A DNA stretch of 64,000 nucleotides from Bacillus sp. FJAT-45037 (GCF_002797325.1 NZ_KZ454938.1:2244267-2308266), one strand, 5' to 3'. Counted from the first letter of the stretch, positions 39,472 through 49,237 are shown. A program made the numbers and translations. Notes: generated by a model from the letters alone, not told the origin.

Positions 39472-40017
39472 CTAGACGCCTAAATCATTTTGAATCCATA
39501 AATTCTTAATCCAATCTGATAAAAATGGCGTATAGTTCATCATTGATTGAGCAACAACTGAACCTTGAAGCTGACTCTGAACGAAATCAACTGGTAACAA
39601 CGCCGCAACAAATAATAAGATGAAGAGAATCAAGTACGTCTCTATAAAACAGAAGATTGCTCCAAACAAACTGTTAACTGAACGTAAGATTGGTAGATGT
39701 GCAACAAAATCCAACATCGACCCTACAATATGCAAAAGGATTTTCGTTCCGAAGAATAGCATCGCAAAAGCAATTCCAGAGTAATACACACTCTCTCCAT
39801 TAAATGAATTAACAATCATCCCTACTGTGCTCTCAGATGAAAACTGCGGGTATGGAATCCATAATTGAATATAAGATGCTACTTCCTGATAATAGCTATA
39901 AGCTACATACAAAGAAACAACAAATCCAATTAAATGAATGACTTGTAAAACAAGCCCTCTCCTACGTCCTATAAAAAAGCTCATTAATAAGAGCAACAAT
40001 AAAATAAAGCTCAACAT
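39472..40017 (-). CDS. yshB: CvpA-family membrane protein (YshB)
   Basis: 181-aa membrane protein of the CvpA (colicin V production) family; function in Gram-positives unclear. Four predicted helices: 1-40 (starting MLSFILLLLLLMSFFIGRR), 73-100, 105-135 and around. RRRG after helix one is typical. One base after zapA, so co-translated. Confidence 0.86.
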   Translation of the reverse strand: MLSFILLLLLLMSFFIGRRRGLVLQVIHLIGFVVSLYVAYSYYQEVASYIQLWIPYPQFSSESTVGMIVNSFNGESVYYSGIAFAMLFFGTKILLHIVGSMLDFVAHLPILRSVNSLFGAIFCFIETYLILFILLFVAALLPVDFVQSQLQGSVVAQSMMNYTPFLSDWIKNLWIQNDLGV

Positions 40018-40018
40018 A

Positions 40019-40297
40019 TTATTCGTCTCCTGTCATACGATTTGAATCTCTGCTGCCTGATTCATCTTCCTCTAGTTTACGCAGCAGCCTCTTATACTCA
40101 TCTACTACATTTACAGCTGTTAAGACAGCTAGACGTGTTGTATCTAAATAAGGGTTCCGTTTTTTAATTTCTCTCATTTTTTGGTCAACCTCTAGCGCCA
40201 CTTCTTGTACATGTGCCGGAGATTCTTGACCGACAACCGTATAATTATGTCCGTAGATTGAAACAGTTGTCCGTTGCTTTCCTTTTTTCTTAGACAC
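40019..40297 (-). CDS. zapA: Cell division protein ZapA
   Basis: 92-aa FtsZ-bundling protein that stabilises the Z ring. It has the ZapA start TVSIYGHNYTVVGQESPAHVQEVALEVD (in parts: VSIYGHNYTVVGQ, AHVQEVALEVD) and a C-terminal coiled coil LTAVNVVDEYKRLLRKLEED. ATG with AGGAGGC. First gene of the zapA-cvpA-polX-mutS2-yshE block. Confidence 0.95.
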   Translation of the reverse strand: MSKKKGKQRTTVSIYGHNYTVVGQESPAHVQEVALEVDQKMREIKKRNPYLDTTRLAVLTAVNVVDEYKRLLRKLEEDESGSRDSNRMTGDE

Positions 40298-40365
40298 AAA
40301 AGAAGCCTCCTATCTCGACTGTCTTTGCCGGAAAATATACACTAGCCGACAAAATCCTACGTTCT

Positions 40366-40394
40366 ATCATATCACGAACCTGTGACGATGGAAA
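40366..40394 (-). promoter_or_regulatory. Possible SigA promoter of zapA
   Basis: TTTCCA (40389-40394, four of six), 17-base spacer, TATGAT (40366-40371), about 70 bases before zapA. Confidence 0.5.
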
Positions 40395-40432
40395 TAACTC
40401 GATGTAAACAGTTGGAAAAAATGATAATTAAT

Positions 40433-40473
40433 AAACACTCACTACCATCTTTTATGATGATAGTGAGTGTTTT
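40433..40473 (-). terminator. Terminator after the phospholipase D-like gene
   Basis: AAACACTCACTAtCATC / GATGgTAGTGAGTGTTT hairpin with TTTATT following, directly after the stop at 40479. Confidence 0.82.
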
Positions 40474-40478
40474 CCTCT

Positions 40479-41891
40479 TTAATATGTTGTTAATCCCGTC
40501 ATTTTCTGAAGACGGTAAACAAACCTTGTCAGCCATGTTGTCTCATCTTCATATTCCTCGTAATGGACTGTAAACTGTCCATCTTCATTCGACCAAATCC
40601 GATCAAAATATGCAGATACATCTGTTGCAAACTCTGAATCGTTCGGTGCATCTACCCAAACATCTGTCTCAAGATTGTAATCTCGTAAATTACGACTTGT
40701 AAAGTTAGAAGACCCTCCAATAACGGTTGTTCGATCATCGCTAATTCTTGCAATCGTCTTAGGGTGGTATTGTTCACTAATCGTATCATACCATCTAATT
40801 TCTGCATCGGAATCCTCTACTAATCTTTGGGCTACAGGACGATTAGGTAACCCATTTTTTTCCTGTCCGAACGCATTTTCATTAGGGTCTAACACTAAGC
40901 GAACGTCGACACCACGTGCGGATGCAGCGATTAAGGAGTCGATGACATCTAAGTCAGATAAGTAAAACATTGCTAGCCATATTTCATCACCTTCACTTGC
41001 TTGATCAATCAATTCTAATGTTCGGTCGTAAACTTTCCCTTCAGTGATGATTCGTACTTCCACTTCACCTTCCTGAACTGGACGAGCTTTAGCGTCTTCG
41101 ATGACCGGCCCACCCGAAAAACGGCTGGCAGCATGTTCGGTGTAGACCAATTCATCTATGACCGACCCATTTATCTGATAAGCAATATTTGAATGATACG
41201 CGCTAGCATCATGTGGGTTGCCTGAGGAAACGATCGCTGTTTGCTCAGTCGCAACCACTTTTCGGTGGTTCGCTTTCACATTAAATAATTTCAAGTAGGA
41301 ACGGAGTGTAACATCTGGTGCCTCTGGACTAAATGCATTCGGCAACCACCCTGGACCAGATTGTCCAAACCATTGAATAAAGGTTCTCCAAATCCCTGAA
41401 TAAAGCGGGTTAGAATCTCTTAACTTTGTCACATCAACGACCACAACCTCAATTCCTGCCTCTTGAAGCTGTTCAAAATGTTTAGATTCATGCGATCCGT
41501 AAGTTGTATTAATTTCATCGGATAATACCAATATTTCAACACCTGGATCAGATTTCTTTTTTTCCACTAACACATCTGTCATATGTTGACTTAGTGGTGG
41601 AAATTCAAGCTCTGGTTCATAGAAATCATTATATAAAAACATATCAAAGATGATAAATTCCTCTGCAGAAACAATCGCTTCTTCTATTGCATCAAAGATC
41701 TCTTGTTCCAATTGTACATCGCCGTTTCTCGTGTAAGTTAAGTCTTGAAGGAATGTAACATCCTCCACAAAATAGGACTCACTTTCATAGGAGACACCTT
41801 CTGGAAGTGGACGATAAATCCCATAAATAGTCACAACAACTAGGGTCGTTAAAATAATAATAAATACATATCTCTTTTTCAGCCTGGTCAC
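40479..41891 (-). CDS. Membrane-anchored phospholipase D-like protein
   Basis: 470-aa protein with one N-terminal transmembrane anchor (residues 8-26) and two phospholipase D repeats, the domain arrangement of cardiolipin synthases and of PLD-type transferases. Both HKD motifs are atypical: the first is H209-R-K211-x4-E216 with Glu at the Asp position and SSGN after it; the second is H376-P-K378 with two extra residues before D385-D386 and then GGSSN. Catalysis is therefore uncertain. Alone between pheT and zapA with its own terminator. Cardiolipin synthase is possible but not shown. Confidence 0.85.
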   Translation of the reverse strand: MTRLKKRYVFIIILTTLVVVTIYGIYRPLPEGVSYESESYFVEDVTFLQDLTYTRNGDVQLEQEIFDAIEEAIVSAEEFIIFDMFLYNDFYEPELEFPPLSQHMTDVLVEKKKSDPGVEILVLSDEINTTYGSHESKHFEQLQEAGIEVVVVDVTKLRDSNPLYSGIWRTFIQWFGQSGPGWLPNAFSPEAPDVTLRSYLKLFNVKANHRKVVATEQTAIVSSGNPHDASAYHSNIAYQINGSVIDELVYTEHAASRFSGGPVIEDAKARPVQEGEVEVRIITEGKVYDRTLELIDQASEGDEIWLAMFYLSDLDVIDSLIAASARGVDVRLVLDPNENAFGQEKNGLPNRPVAQRLVEDSDAEIRWYDTISEQYHPKTIARISDDRTTVIGGSSNFTSRNLRDYNLETDVWVDAPNDSEFATDVSAYFDRIWSNEDGQFTVHYEEYEDETTWLTRFVYRLQKMTGLTTY

Positions 41892-41917
41892 GTCCTTTCG
41901 AACAAGTAGGTCCTTCC

Positions 41918-41960
41918 AAAAAAACCCCCTCCAGTTAGATTCCTCTTTGGCGGGGGTTTT
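41918..41960 (-). terminator. Terminator after pheT
   Basis: ACCCCCgCC / GGAGGGGGT over a 15-base loop, followed by seven T on the minus strand. Confidence 0.88.
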
Positions 41961-41972
41961 AAACCATTAAAT

Positions 41973-44399
41973 TTATGTGCGAAGAGTGGCACCTGTTTGC
42001 TCTTGTAATTGAGCAAGAACGTTTGAATGAACGTCTGTCACTTCTTCATCAGTTAATGTTTTTTCAGGATTGAGATACGTGAGTGAAAAGGCTAGAGACT
42101 TCTTCCCTTCTTCCATATGTTTCCCTTCATATAGATCAAAGAGACGAACTGATGTTAGTAGATCTCCACCAGCGGATTTAATGACATCTAAAAGATCTCC
42201 CGCCGCTACCTCTTGATCAATGACTAACGCAATGTCTCTTGTGATGGCAGGGAACCTTGGCAACGCTTGATACACTAAGTTTGATTCTCCAGCTGTTAAG
42301 ATCGTTTCAAGATCTAATTCGAAGACATATGTTTCACGTAAATCTTCTTCTTTTTGTGTCGTCGGATGAACCCCAGCGATAAACCCAACCTCTTGCCCAG
42401 ATAGTAACACAGCGGCTGTACGACCCGGATGTAACTGCGGACGTTTCACTTGCTTAAATGACAATTGCTCTTCTAATCCAAGTTCTGCAAATAATCCTTC
42501 GACAATTCCTTTTACCACATAGAAATCAACCGACTTCTTCTCCGCTTGCCACGGATGCTCGAGCCATAGACCTGTAAATGCAGCAGCAACCATTTCTCTT
42601 TCTTTCGGTTGAGTTGTTAATTGATTTTCTTCACTAGTGAAAATCGAACCAACCTCATACAAATGAAGGTCATAATTTTTACGGTTAAGGTTATACGTCA
42701 ACACGTCAAATAAGTTTGGAATTAAGCTTGTACGCATTGTACTTCGGTCCTCACTCATAGGCATTGCTAGACGAACTGCCGATTCAGTTGATGCCTCCAC
42801 TGCAAACCCTGCCGCTTTTTTCGGGCTTGTTAATGAATAAGTGATTGCTTGCGTTAAGCCGACACTCTCTAAGTAACGACGAATGCGACGACGTTTCGCT
42901 TGATATGGTGATAGTTTCCCTTGCGTCGTTGCCCCTTCAGGTAACGTCGTTGGAATCAAATCGTATCCATATAAGCGTGCCACTTCTTCAAACAAGTCTT
43001 CTTCAATTTGAATATCTCCACGGCGAGTAGGAGCCGTAATTACGAGTTGATTTCCCTCTTCTTTAAAAGCAAACTGAAGACGTTCAAAAATATCTGCTGC
43101 ATCGGATGTCGAGATTGACGTTCCTAGTCGATTGTTCATTCGATCTAAATCGAGGGTCACCACTTGCTCGCTTTGATCTAATTGATCGACTTCAACGACT
43201 CCCGAAACAATCGTTCCGCCAGCCAGTTCGGCAATCAAAGCAGCGGCTCGCTCTGCAGCTTGTTTCACACGAGCAGGATCGACTCCTTTTTCAAAACGAG
43301 CACTTGAATCACTGCGTAATCCAAGTTCACGTGAAGCTTTACGAACGGTTGCTGGGTCAAAATAAGCGGCTTCAAGTAAAATTGTGGTTGTTTCATCCGT
43401 TACTTCGGATGTTGCTCCACCCATCACACCTGCGATTGCCATTGGCTCTGTTCCATTTGTAATTAGAAGGTGATCACTATTTAGCGAACGCTCTGTATCA
43501 TCTAATGTCACCATTTTTTCGCCTTCTTTAGCACGACGAACAATCACTTCTTTTGAGCCGAAACGATCATAGTCAAATGCATGTAGGGGTTGTCCATATT
43601 CAAGTAGAACGTAGTTTGTGATATCAACTACATTACTAATTGGTCGAATACCGGCAGCCATTAATCGATTTTGAAGCCATAATGGTGACTTGGCAATCTT
43701 CACGTCTTTAATGATTGTCGCTCCGTAATATGGATTATCTTTTGCATCTTGCACATTGACCTTGATGAAGTCCGTTGCCTGTTCCTCGTTTGTGTGAACG
43801 TCAATAGAAGGTAGCTGAACTTCTTTCCCGTATAGAGCAGCGACTTCATAAGCAACACCTAGCATATTTAAACAGTCCGAACGGTTTGGTGTGAGATCAA
43901 GCTCTAATACCGTGTCATCAAGATTCAAGTGGGCTAACGCATCAGAACCAGGTTCCACTGTATCAGCAAAGACATAGATCCCTTCTGCATAATCTTTATG
44001 AACGAACTTGCTTTCAATCCCAAGCTCTTGCAATGAACAGATCATTCCGTGAGATGCTTCCCCACGTAATTTCGCTTTTTTAATTTTAAAGTTTCCAGGA
44101 AGGACAGCTCCTACCTTCGCTACAGCGACATGTTGACCAGCTGCCACATTTGGCGCTCCGCAAACAATCTGAACTAGCTCTTCTTCACCAATATTGACTT
44201 GACATACATTTAATTTATCCGCATTCGGGTGTTGTTCACATGACTCAACATACCCTACGACTACATCACGAACCCCTTGATTTAACTCATGGACAAGATC
44301 AATTTCGATCCCACCACGTGTCATTTTCTCTGCGATCTCTTTTGGCGTGATATTGCTTACATCTACGTAATCTTGCAACCATTTATAAGAAACTAACAT
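41973..44399 (-). CDS. pheT: Phenylalanyl-tRNA synthetase beta subunit
   Basis: 808-aa non-catalytic subunit of the alpha2-beta2 enzyme; it binds tRNA and edits mischarged Tyr-tRNA. In order: tRNA-binding OB domain (residues 40-150, CEQHPNADKLNVCQVNIG), B3/B4 editing domain with LEYGQPLHAFDYD, B5 domain (GVDPARVKQAAERAAALI region and after), the catalytic-like core, and the C-terminal anticodon-binding ferredoxin-like domain (ALPRFPAITRDIALVID). Fourteen bases after pheS and under the same T-box. Confidence 0.97.
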   Translation of the reverse strand: MLVSYKWLQDYVDVSNITPKEIAEKMTRGGIEIDLVHELNQGVRDVVVGYVESCEQHPNADKLNVCQVNIGEEELVQIVCGAPNVAAGQHVAVAKVGAVLPGNFKIKKAKLRGEASHGMICSLQELGIESKFVHKDYAEGIYVFADTVEPGSDALAHLNLDDTVLELDLTPNRSDCLNMLGVAYEVAALYGKEVQLPSIDVHTNEEQATDFIKVNVQDAKDNPYYGATIIKDVKIAKSPLWLQNRLMAAGIRPISNVVDITNYVLLEYGQPLHAFDYDRFGSKEVIVRRAKEGEKMVTLDDTERSLNSDHLLITNGTEPMAIAGVMGGATSEVTDETTTILLEAAYFDPATVRKASRELGLRSDSSARFEKGVDPARVKQAAERAAALIAELAGGTIVSGVVEVDQLDQSEQVVTLDLDRMNNRLGTSISTSDAADIFERLQFAFKEEGNQLVITAPTRRGDIQIEEDLFEEVARLYGYDLIPTTLPEGATTQGKLSPYQAKRRRIRRYLESVGLTQAITYSLTSPKKAAGFAVEASTESAVRLAMPMSEDRSTMRTSLIPNLFDVLTYNLNRKNYDLHLYEVGSIFTSEENQLTTQPKEREMVAAAFTGLWLEHPWQAEKKSVDFYVVKGIVEGLFAELGLEEQLSFKQVKRPQLHPGRTAAVLLSGQEVGFIAGVHPTTQKEEDLRETYVFELDLETILTAGESNLVYQALPRFPAITRDIALVIDQEVAAGDLLDVIKSAGGDLLTSVRLFDLYEGKHMEEGKKSLAFSLTYLNPEKTLTDEEVTDVHSNVLAQLQEQTGATLRT

Positions 44400-44413
44400 A
44401 TTGTTCCTCCTCC

Positions 44414-45448
44414 TTACACTTGTTTGAATTGAGCTAAAAAGCGTACATCATTTGTATAGAAATGACGAATATCATCAATGTCATATTTCAGCATCGCTAA
44501 ACGTTCTACACCCATGCCGAATGCAAATCCACTATAAACTTCTGGATCAAATCCACTCATTTCAAGCACTCGTGGATGGATCATACCTGCTCCTAGTACT
44601 TCAATCCAACCTGTGTGTTTACACACGCGACATCCTTGACCGCCACACATTCCACATGATACATCAACTTCTACAGATGGTTCTGTGAATGGGAAGAAGC
44701 TTGGACGCAGACGAATGCTGCGGTCCGGTCCGAAAAATGACTGAGCGAAAGCTTGTAAGACCCCTTTTAAATCGCTCATTCGTACTTGTTTATCAACAAA
44801 TAACCCTTCCACTTGCATGAATTGATGAGAATGTGTTGCATCATCATCATCACGACGGAACACTTTACCTGGGCAAATAATCTTCACAGGACCCTTGCCT
44901 TCAAATTTCTCCATCGTTCGTGCTTGTACCGGTGATGTGTGTGTACGAAGCAATAGTTCTTCTGTGAAGTAGAAGGAATCTTGCATATCACGAGCTGGAT
45001 GATCTTTAGGTAAATTTAGCGCTTCAAAATTATAGTAATCTGTCTCTACTTCTGGCCCTTCAGCCACTTGGAAACCTAACCCTAAAAAGGCATCTTCTAC
45101 TTCTTCGACTACAGCTGTTAGAGGATGGCGAGCACCAGTTGTCACCGGGCGACCTGGTAGAGTCACATCAATGCTTTCCGTTGCTAGCTTTGCTTCCACT
45201 GCTGCCGCTTCAAGAGCTGTTTCTTTTTTTTCGATTTCTGACTTTATCGCATCGCGTACATCGTTAGCCATCTGCCCAATTAACGGTCTCTCTTCGGCCG
45301 AAAGCTTTCCCATCCCTCGCAACACTTCAGTAATTGGCCCCTTTTTTCCTAAATAAGCCACCCGTACTTCTTGTAATGCTTTGACATCTTCTGACCCAGC
45401 TACTTGCGCCAATGCTTGGTCTCGTAATTCTTCTAAACGCTCACGCAT
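44414..45448 (-). CDS. pheS: Phenylalanyl-tRNA synthetase alpha subunit
   Basis: Catalytic subunit that activates phenylalanine and charges tRNA-Phe. The 344-aa product starts [11 protein letters not shown] at ATG 45448, after AAGGAGG; an upstream in-frame extension runs into the T-box leader and is not translated. Class II motifs: [11 protein letters not shown] (motif 1 region), [19 protein letters not shown] (motif 2) and [16 protein letters not shown] (motif 3). N-terminal coiled coil binds tRNA. Confidence 0.97.
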   Translation of the reverse strand: MRERLEELRDQALAQVAGSEDVKALQEVRVAYLGKKGPITEVLRGMGKLSAEERPLIGQMANDVRDAIKSEIEKKETALEAAAVEAKLATESIDVTLPGRPVTTGARHPLTAVVEEVEDAFLGLGFQVAEGPEVETDYYNFEALNLPKDHPARDMQDSFYFTEELLLRTHTSPVQARTMEKFEGKGPVKIICPGKVFRRDDDDATHSHQFMQVEGLFVDKQVRMSDLKGVLQAFAQSFFGPDRSIRLRPSFFPFTEPSVEVDVSCGMCGGQGCRVCKHTGWIEVLGAGMIHPRVLEMSGFDPEVYSGFAFGMGVERLAMLKYDIDDIRHFYTNDVRFLAQFKQV

Positions 45449-45507
45449 GCTTATTTCCTCCTTTTGAACAAGTTCGTTGTCATTGATTCTTTTATGTAAA
45501 AGAACAC

Positions 45508-45782
45508 AAAAAAGAGCCTTCGCCTCCCGCAAAAGGGACGAAGACTCGTGGTACCACCCTTAATTTGTAGCAAACATACCTGTTTCCTACACTCTTCATT
45601 GTCATAACGGCTCAAGCCGGAACATCTTAACAGAATAGCATCTGTCCTCCGATGTCTGCTCCAGAGTGAATTCTGTGATTCCTGCTATAGAAATGCTTTC
45701 AGTCAAGGCATTTCCTCCCTAGATAGTGGGGTAACACGTACTACTCTCTTTCTTAGCATCTTCATTATTTAATTGCTTCTAT
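45508..45782 (-). promoter_or_regulatory. Phenylalanine T-box leader of pheST
   Basis: T-box core AGGGTGGTACCACGAG at 45545-45560. Antiterminator: AGGG, TGGTACC bulge, ACGA pairing with TCGT, CCCT. Terminator: GAGtCTTCGtCCC / GGGaGGCGAAGgCTC then six T (45508-45547). The stem I 3' side reads GAATTCACTCT; ACTCT pairs with AGAGAGT before an AGTA loop, placing TTC (45668-45670, Phe) followed by A as specifier. Confidence 0.93.
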
Positions 45783-45811
45783 ATTATAGATAATTCCGTT
45801 ACTCGGTGCAA
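45783..45811 (-). promoter_or_regulatory. SigA promoter of pheST
   Basis: TTGCAC (45806-45811), 17-base spacer, perfect TATAAT (45783-45788); transcript start would be just before the T-box stem I. Confidence 0.85.
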
Positions 45812-45822
45812 GCTGTCATTTC

Positions 45823-46578
45823 TTACCCACGCAAATAATACAATAAGATGCCAGCGGCCACAGCAACATTTAGCGATTCAGCTTTCCCCATAATGGGAAT
45901 ATAAATATTTTGATCGGTTGCTTCTAGAAGACTTGAAGAAACACCTTCTCCTTCATTTCCGACAATTAAGGCAAAATCAGACTGCGGCTCGATTGCGGTG
46001 TATGAACTAGCCTCAGTTAGTGATGTACCAAATACAGCAATGTTATAATCTTTTAGCTTTTCTACCCATTCATCAAGTGAGGCACGAACAACTGGCATAT
46101 GAAAAATTGACCCTTGTGTAGCACGGATTACTTTACTATTAAACAAATCGACGCTGCCTTCCCCTAACACAACACCTGTCATTCCAGCAGCATCCGCTGT
46201 ACGAATCATTGTTCCGACATTGCCAGGGTCTTGTACGCGGTCAATCAATAAATATTGCCCATGTAAAGTCTCAAACTGAGGAGCAATAGGAATGGCGCAA
46301 ATCGCCGCTATTCCTTGCGGGGTTTCCGTCTCAGAAATTTCCTTCATCACTTGTGGATGAACAATAATTAGCTCCTTTTCGTCTATCGTCCATGACGCAG
46401 GTAGAACAGTATCATCCGTAATAATAATCATTTCTATATGAAAATTTGCTTTGAGTGCTTCTTCAACCAGATGGAAGCCCTCAATTAGAAAACGACCTGC
46501 TTTGTCACGCCCTTTTTTTGTGTGAAGCTTTTTCCATCCTTTTACTTGTTCATTTTTTAAAGAATCAATTCGTTTCAT
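45823..46578 (-). CDS. ysgA: SpoU/TrmH-family RNA 2'-O-methyltransferase (YsgA)
   Basis: 251-aa SPOUT methyltransferase, probably acting on rRNA. N-terminal L30e-like substrate domain (1-90, KRIDSLKNEQVKGWKKLHTK), then the trefoil-knot domain with the three SpoU motifs: DRVQDPGNVGTMIRTADAAG (near 130), LIVGNEGEGVSS, and IYIPIMGKAESLNVAVAAGI. All are intact. Same position as ysgA of B. subtilis, between sspI and pheS. Target base unknown. Confidence 0.92.
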   Translation of the reverse strand: MKRIDSLKNEQVKGWKKLHTKKGRDKAGRFLIEGFHLVEEALKANFHIEMIIITDDTVLPASWTIDEKELIIVHPQVMKEISETETPQGIAAICAIPIAPQFETLHGQYLLIDRVQDPGNVGTMIRTADAAGMTGVVLGEGSVDLFNSKVIRATQGSIFHMPVVRASLDEWVEKLKDYNIAVFGTSLTEASSYTAIEPQSDFALIVGNEGEGVSSSLLEATDQNIYIPIMGKAESLNVAVAAGILLYYLRG

Positions 46579-46631
46579 GCTTTTCTCCTTTAGTCATTCA
46601 TCTACTCTGATTCATCATACCGATTTTTCGA

Positions 46632-46662
46632 CTCATAATCCAGTCTCTGCTGCGACATACTA
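46632..46662 (+). promoter_or_regulatory. Candidate SigG promoter of sspI
   Basis: CATACTA (46656-46662) fits the SigG -10 CATNNTA; CTCATA (46632-46637) is a partial -35 with an 18-base spacer. The gene is forespore-specific in B. subtilis. Confidence 0.5.
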
Positions 46663-46705
46663 TTGTTAGTAAGAAAATAATTGCCAATATAAAGGAGTGT
46701 TTCTA

Positions 46706-46912
46706 ATGGGTTTTAATTTACGTGGTGCGATTATGACTAATATTCAAGGCAGTAGTGAAGAAGAAGTAGAAGCAACGATTTTAGATGCCATTCAAAAAGG
46801 CGAAGAAAAAATGCTACCTGGCTTAGGGGTTTTATTTGAAGTGTATTGGAAAAATGCCGATGAACAAGAAAAAGATCAGCTATGTCAACAAATTTCACAA
46901 GGTTTACAATAA
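46706..46912 (+). CDS. sspI: Small acid-soluble spore protein I
   Basis: 68-aa minor SASP of the spore core. Starts [15 protein letters not shown] at ATG 46706, eight bases after AAAGGAG; the GTG at 46697 overlaps that site. The central block [25 protein letters not shown] (in parts: [19 protein letters not shown]) is the SspI signature. Alone on its strand between ysgA and the M42 peptidase. Confidence 0.94.
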   Translation: MGFNLRGAIMTNIQGSSEEEVEATILDAIQKGEEKMLPGLGVLFEVYWKNADEQEKDQLCQQISQGLQ

Positions 46913-46917
46913 GTACT

Positions 46918-46958
46918 TAAAAAAAGCGTCTAGTCACAACATAGGTGATTAGACGCTT
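46918..46958. terminator. Terminator shared by sspI and the M42 peptidase gene
   Basis: AAGCGTCTAgTCAC / GTGAtTAGACGCTT. The T-run is strong on the minus strand and weak on the plus strand. Confidence 0.82.
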
Positions 46959-47053
46959 CTCATGTTACTCATATTGGATTGAGTCTGTGAAGGGCAGCGT
47001 TACGATCTGCTTTCCCGTTAAATTCTAGCTAGTACCATCTCTTCTATTAAAAA

Positions 47054-48139
47054 CTAATTATATGTGATGGCTTCGACAGTCTTCTTGTCTAACTTCTTAA
47101 TGACTTCAACAATGAGTTTCACTGTGTTCTCGTAATCATCTCGGTGAAGCATAGCGGCATGTGTATGGATGTAACGAGTCGGTACCGTAATTGATAGTGC
47201 CGGTACTCCGTTTGCTGTTAAATGAATAGCACCTGAATCCGTACCACCACCAGCCATCGAATCAAATTGATACGGAATTTTATTCTCATCTGCTGTGTCT
47301 GTTACAAAATCACGTAGCCCTTTATGAGAAATCATCGACGCGTCATACAAGACGATTTGAGGCCCGTCCCCCATTTTCGCTAACGCTTCTTTTTCTGTCA
47401 CACCTGGCGTGTCTCCTGCAATACCTACATCGACTCCAAAACCGATATCTGGCTCGATGAGGTGAGCTGATGTACGAGCTCCTCGAAGCCCTACTTCTTC
47501 TTGAACCGTTCCGACACCATATACCGTGTTCGGGTGATCGACCCCTTTTAGTTCACGAAGAACATCAATCGCAATCGCACAACCGATGCGGTTATCCCAT
47601 GCTTTTGCCATTAGCAACTTTTCGTTTTTCATGACAGTAAACTCACATACAGGAACAACCGAGTCTCCAGGACGAACCCCAAACTCCATCGCTTCTTCTT
47701 TACTTGTCGCACCAATATCAATAAACATATCTTTTTTATCGACTGGTTTACGACGAGCTTCAGCAGGTAAGATGTGTGGTGGTTTTGAACCGACGACACC
47801 TGGAACATTTCCGTTTCTTGTCATAATCGTGACTCGCTGTGCGAGCATAACTTGCTCCCACCAGCCACCAACGGTTTGAAATCGAAGGAAGCCTTTCTCA
47901 TCAATGCTAGTCACCATAAAGCCAATCTCGTCTAAATGACCTGCGACCATAATTTTCGGCCCATTAGCGTCTCCTGTTTTTTTGGCGACTAAGCTACCGA
48001 GCCCATCTGTTGTCACTTCATCAGCAAATGGTGTAATATACTTAGACATCACATCACGTGCTTCCTTTTCATTACCAGGAATTCCGTTTGCATCGGTTAA
48101 ATCTTTTAACATTTGCAATTTTTCATCTAACTTTGTCAT
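47054..48139 (-). CDS. ysdC: M42-family aminopeptidase (YsdC)
   Basis: 361-aa metal-dependent aminopeptidase (glutamyl/deblocking aminopeptidase family), expected to form a large tetrahedral dodecamer in the cytosol and trim peptides. Two-metal ligands: [13 protein letters not shown] (near 67), [23 protein letters not shown] (catalytic Glu), [12 protein letters not shown] and [12 protein letters not shown]. Endoglucanase M is an old misannotation of this family. Followed by a 95-base gap to the dUTPase-like gene upstream. Confidence 0.93.
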   Translation of the reverse strand: MTKLDEKLQMLKDLTDANGIPGNEKEARDVMSKYITPFADEVTTDGLGSLVAKKTGDANGPKIMVAGHLDEIGFMVTSIDEKGFLRFQTVGGWWEQVMLAQRVTIMTRNGNVPGVVGSKPPHILPAEARRKPVDKKDMFIDIGATSKEEAMEFGVRPGDSVVPVCEFTVMKNEKLLMAKAWDNRIGCAIAIDVLRELKGVDHPNTVYGVGTVQEEVGLRGARTSAHLIEPDIGFGVDVGIAGDTPGVTEKEALAKMGDGPQIVLYDASMISHKGLRDFVTDTADENKIPYQFDSMAGGGTDSGAIHLTANGVPALSITVPTRYIHTHAAMLHRDDYENTVKLIVEVIKKLDKKTVEAITYN

Positions 48140-48230
48140 GATGTATATTCCCCTCTCATGTTACACACTTATGTATCTTCTTACAGTATAAATGAAATTA
48201 TTTCGCAACTCAAATTATTTAGATAAAAAA

Positions 48231-48719
48231 TCAGTATCCATTATCTTGTCTTTGGTGGTTGACTTCATTTTTTTCAAAGTATGCTTTTTCAATTTCCGCT
48301 TCTGAAAAGCCCAATTTTTCCCCTAAAGACAGAAATGATCCACATAGCTTATGAAACTGTTCCTCTTCTCGATTCTCGGTTAAGAGGAGTGTCTCTTTCA
48401 TAATCGTTAAGAACTGGTCAGTGACAGATAACTCGTCTTGTGATTTATTTTTATTCCCAAGTGTTGACCATCCGAGTGATAAACCTAATGTTAAGACAAA
48501 GTGCAACCCGTCAACATATTCTTCTAAGATGATCGCTTTTTTAGATGGACCTTTTGTACTCCAATATTTAAAACAACGTGTTTCATTTGCCAGCTCCCCA
48601 AGCTCAACTAAAAAGGCGAGTTGTTGTTCGACAAATAATTGATGATTGACTACCTTATGTTCATTTAAAATTCGTTCGTTTAATCGTTTCTGTGTCTCAA
48701 ACAATAATTGTACATTCAT
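48231..48719 (-). CDS. Dimeric dUTPase-like (all-alpha NTP pyrophosphatase) protein
   Basis: 162-aa member of the dUTPase_2/MazG-like all-alpha superfamily, likely hydrolysing dUTP or a related nucleotide. Start ATG 48719 (MNVQLLFETQKRL), eight bases after AGGAG; three earlier start codons overlap or crowd the site. The metal-binding helices are visible: VELGELANETRCFKYWS (ExxE) and ILEEYVDGLHFVLTLGLSLGW (ExxD). Close relatives occur both in chromosomes and in Bacillus phages. Confidence 0.86.
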   Translation of the reverse strand: MNVQLLFETQKRLNERILNEHKVVNHQLFVEQQLAFLVELGELANETRCFKYWSTKGPSKKAIILEEYVDGLHFVLTLGLSLGWSTLGNKNKSQDELSVTDQFLTIMKETLLLTENREEEQFHKLCGSFLSLGEKLGFSEAEIEKAYFEKNEVNHQRQDNGY

Positions 48720-48778
48720 AATCATCACTCCTATTCTTTTTTTATTATATCAATTTCCTTTCGGCTTTTTGCAACCAA

Positions 48779-48807
48779 ATGACGAACTCGTTCGTATACA
48801 GTATAAT
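48779..48807 (+). promoter_or_regulatory. SigA promoter of ysdB
   Basis: ATGACG (48779-48784, four of six), 17-base spacer, perfect TATAAT (48802-48807). Confidence 0.65.
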
Positions 48808-48842
48808 AAGAGAGAACGCCTCGTAGAAAGGGGAGGATGAAT

Positions 48843-49226
48843 ATGGTTATTTTATTTCGTTTATTGCTACTTGTGGCTATTGTATTACTCGTTTACTCTG
48901 CTGTGAAATACGTCTTTCACCCAAGACGAAAATTAGAACAAGCACATGAGCGTAGACAATTTTTCTTTTTAGATGATGAGAAGAATGTCCGAAAAAACTT
49001 CTTATTAACGTATAAAGGAGTTATGTTCGAAGGAGAAAAATACCTCGGAACAACTGAACAATCCTTTGAGATCATTTCCATTTACTTATGGGCACGTGAA
49101 ACGGAACGGTTAAAAGGATTATCACGTGAAGATTTTCAATTTATCGAAGACGACATCCGTTTACGGTACCCCAGTGCTAAGATTGAATGGAAAAGTCCGA
49201 TTAAAGAATTTTTACGTCGCCCCTAA
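48843..49226 (+). CDS. ysdB: Sigma-W-regulon-type membrane protein YsdB
   Basis: 127-aa protein with one N-terminal transmembrane helix (residues 2-22) and a cytosolic domain containing FHPRRKLEQAHERRQFFFLDD, RKNFLLTYKGVMFEGEKYLGT and YPSAKIEWKSPIKEF, which match YsdB of B. subtilis as recalled. Function unknown. Start ATG 48843 lies six bases after GGAGG; the ATG at 48837 touches that site. Faces away from the dUTPase-like gene. Confidence 0.85.
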   Translation: MVILFRLLLLVAIVLLVYSAVKYVFHPRRKLEQAHERRQFFFLDDEKNVRKNFLLTYKGVMFEGEKYLGTTEQSFEIISIYLWARETERLKGLSREDFQFIEDDIRLRYPSAKIEWKSPIKEFLRRP

Positions 49227-49237
49227 CTCTCATCAAA

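Noticed and set aside
40382-40573. Short plus-strand frame overlapping the phospholipase D-like gene end and its terminator
   Set aside because: It reads through a terminator hairpin and has no ribosome site; the composition is that of non-coding sequence.
45449-45532. Upstream extension of pheS
   Set aside because: It runs through the T-box terminator; AAGGAGG and the family start mark 45448.
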